DNA of 64,000 nucleotides, from positions 2,542,001-2,606,000 of the forward strand of contig NZ_CP091285.1 in the NCBI RefSeq assembly GCF_021650975.2, read 5' to 3'. The first letter of the stretch is position 1. Every line of letters starts with the position of its first letter. The notes under the pieces were generated by a model. It was not told the DNA's origin. It saw nothing but the letters and a program-made list of their open reading frames with translations, and searched no databases. Origin of the DNA: Flavobacterium jumunjinense. GTDB taxonomy: Bacteria; Bacteroidota; Bacteroidia; Flavobacteriales; Flavobacteriaceae. Below, one piece after another: positions 62,423 through 64,000 of the stretch. A program made the position numbers and the translations under genes.

Positions 62423-62473
62423 CTACGTATTTATACGTACTTTTTGCACTTTTTCGTACGTATAAATACGTAG
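62423..62473. repeat. Perfect 18-bp inverted repeat made of two palindromic boxes
   Basis: CTACGTATTTATACGTAC (62423-62440) and GTACGTATAAATACGTAG (62456-62473) are exact reverse complements separated by 15 bp. Each arm is itself nearly palindromic, so the site can form one long hairpin or two small ones. Confidence 0.75.
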
Positions 62474-62624
62474 AAACCAAAAAACAGCCTCTTTTTTAGG
62501 TTGCACTTGCTTTCACTTATAACGTGTTGCCCTCTCTTGTTGTCTCTTGTTCCCACTTGTGTTTTTGTTGCAACGCCTTGTTGCAATTTTGTGTCAATCA
62601 ATCAGCAAATCAATCTAACAACAA

Positions 62625-64000
62625 GTGAGCAATTCATTATTTAGAAATTTGAAAAACGGTGCTAAGTATAACGCCCTTATCCCACATTCTTCTTGTGAAA
62701 GAGTAAGTCTAGGAAAGGGCAATACTTTTTTTTCTATGGAAATGATCGTGCAACAAGCCTTGCAACATCATGAGCAAGTAGCAAAATTGGCTCCTGTTTT
62801 ACAATCGGACACTTTAGAAAAAACGTGTCATTCAATACACGATTTTTTATATTGGCATTTGCAGTACAAAGCCGATGGAGAAGCGCAATTGTTGCGTAGT
62901 CCTGCTTGTTCATGGCAACAACGCTATGATGGTATTGATTGTAAAAGTTACAGTGTTTTTGCGAGTGCGATTTTGTTGCAACAAGGTATAAAACATTACA
63001 TACGAAAGATAAAACAACCCCTACATAATCCACAAAACTACACACATGTTTATGTAGTTGTTCCCATCGACCAAGCTTCAGGCAATTTAAAAGCAGGTCA
63101 TTATACCATTGATGGTACGTTGCAACAAACTACAGAACCTTTTTACACAGAAAAAAAAGACAATTTTATGGATAAGTTACCGCATTTTGGATTAAACGCA
63201 CCAGGAGGATTAAGTGGAGAAGGAGAAGAAAACTCATGGTTAGATAATAACTGGGAAAGTATAAAATCAAAACTAAGCTGTTGGGGCGGTTCTGCTTACG
63301 ATTGGAATAGAGCAGAAGCAGACATGAAAGGTATTTTGAATATTCTTCATGGTCATTTAGAAAACATCAACACTTCGTTAGCATCTGACAATATGCAAGC
63401 ATTAGCAACATCGGTAAACCGATTTATAGGTATTGCTGCTTGGAACGCTTCGCTTGTTGGTACAAAAAGAAGTCATTCTTGGTCAAGCGATTGCACGAAA
63501 AACAATTTAAAAATCACACATGAAGCGTATAACTTTTATAGGTATGAAGTCACCAACGCATTGATGATTTACTTGGATACTTATTTTACAGGCATTCAAA
63601 ACGGTAGTGTTGTATATGGTAGAGTTTCCCGATCTGGAGAAGGCGTTCAAGAAGCATATACTGGAGAGTGGGCGACATGGGAAGACCAAGACATTGTTTT
63701 TGACATTCCTTTTGTAAAGTACACACCCAAACCCAATATAAATATTCCCGCTTTTGAAATCACGCCTTATGTAGGACAAACAAATACTTCCAATTTTGAT
63801 GTAGGCACTTTTTTACAAGGCTTGTCCAATATCATTAAAACCATTGGAGGTTCTTCAGGTGGAGGCTCAACAGGTTCGGGAACAGGCACGGGGAGTGGCT
63901 TTGAATATGACAATAACAACCCTGATAATCCCACTTACAAACCATCAACCAATAAAGCAGTCTTAGGATGGGGCGCTGCGCTTGTATTAGGCGGAATAGC
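62625..64000 (+). CDS. Transglutaminase-like protein of the element (C-terminus outside the window)
   Basis: At least 458 residues, open to the window end. GTG at 62625 starts VSNSLFRNLKNGAKYNALIP; ATG 62736 is an alternative. A papain/transglutaminase-like triad is visible: Cys106 in GIDCKSYSVFASAIL, His141 in YTHVYVVV and Asp163 in YTIDGTL. A long middle region follows, then a glycine/serine-rich linker (GGSSGGGSTGSGTGTGSG) and the start of a hydrophobic segment (AVLGWGAALVLGGIA). It suggests a peptidase or amidase anchored in a membrane or virion. Frequent GTTGCAA ties it to the same element as the replication operon. Confidence 0.7.
   Translation, partial: MSNSLFRNLKNGAKYNALIPHSSCERVSLGKGNTFFSMEMIVQQALQHHEQVAKLAPVLQSDTLEKTCHSIHDFLYWHLQYKADGEAQLLRSPACSWQQRYDGIDCKSYSVFASAILLQQGIKHYIRKIKQPLHNPQNYTHVYVVVPIDQASGNLKAGHYTIDGTLQQTTEPFYTEKKDNFMDKLPHFGLNAPGGLSGEGEENSWLDNNWESIKSKLSCWGGSAYDWNRAEADMKGILNILHGHLENINTSLASDNMQALATSVNRFIGIAAWNASLVGTKRSHSWSSDCTKNNLKITHEAYNFYRYEVTNALMIYLDTYFTGIQNGSVVYGRVSRSGEGVQEAYTGEWATWEDQDIVFDIPFVKYTPKPNINIPAFEITPYVGQTNTSNFDVGTFLQGLSNIIKTIGGSSGGGSTGSGTGTGSGFEYDNNNPDNPTYKPSTNKAVLGWGAALVLGGI

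Larger units (their letters stand above)
62041..62624. other. Noncoding region between cargo and element genes
   Basis: About 580 bp without a convincing gene. It holds three 14-bp palindromic boxes (ACGTATAAATACGT type), a plus-strand hairpin at 62258-62297, and a right part (62500-62624) rich in CACTTG, CTTGTT and GTTGCAA repeats. Possible replication origin, operator or cargo boundary. Confidence 0.55.

Noticed and set aside
62734..63779. Two minus-strand frames (62734-63045 and 63507-63779)
   Set aside because: Both lie antisense to the long transglutaminase-like frame, which has a coherent triad and continuous protein-like sequence.

Overview
The window is a piece of a chromosome from a low-GC member of the Bacteroidota, most likely a Flavobacteriaceae species. 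Supporting evidence: AT-rich sequence; promoters of the Bacteroidota type (TTTG / TAnnTTTG) in front of several genes; a SusC/SusD pair; a secreted protease with a type IX secretion sorting tail; the order tRNA-tuf-tRNA-secE-nusG-rplKAJL-rpoBC; and general absence of Shine-Dalgarno sequences except a striking one in front of rpsU. No rRNA gene or CRISPR array is present.

Layout. 1-12.6 kb: housekeeping and envelope genes (lysS partial, lipB, rnhB, subtilase, SusC/SusD, a porin-like protein, a cysteine synthase/CBS protein). 12.6-16.8 kb: two same-strand copies of a 1434-bp IS3-family element; one sits in the loop of a terminator, the other splits a DUF2851 gene. 16.9-23.1 kb: PspC-like protein, an NSS transporter with its small subunit, a helix-hairpin-helix protein, acyl-CoA dehydrogenase, rpsU, xerC, hpf. 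23.1-36.7 kb: tRNAs and the translation/transcription core cluster through rpoC and a DUF3467 gene. 36.9-41.7 kb: acetyltransferase, three tandem paralogous small membrane proteins, mtaB, a von Willebrand lipoprotein.

41.8-64.0 kb is accessory DNA. It begins with a short module (XRE-type regulator, shared operator-like sequence, small proteins). A second, larger copy of that module (49.7-56.7 kb) continues into a phage-like replication operon with a 953-residue primase-helicase. Between the two lie an HxlR/SDR pair, a decaying lipoprotein operon, a toxin-antitoxin-like pair (ADP-ribosyltransferase-like protein plus a 57-residue partner) and a small double-glycine-leader peptide gene followed by a membrane protein.

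At 56.7-62.0 kb, on the strand opposite to the replication operon, lies a three-gene cargo: a P-loop ATPase with zinc-ribbon and winged-helix ends, a PD-(D/E)xK nuclease, and a coiled-coil membrane protein. I infer it to be a candidate anti-phage defence system. Plus-strand element genes resume at 62.6 kb with a large transglutaminase-like protein that leaves the window. The element backbone is rich in the heptamer GTTGCAA; the cargo is not. No integrase for this element lies in the window, so its right boundary must be outside.
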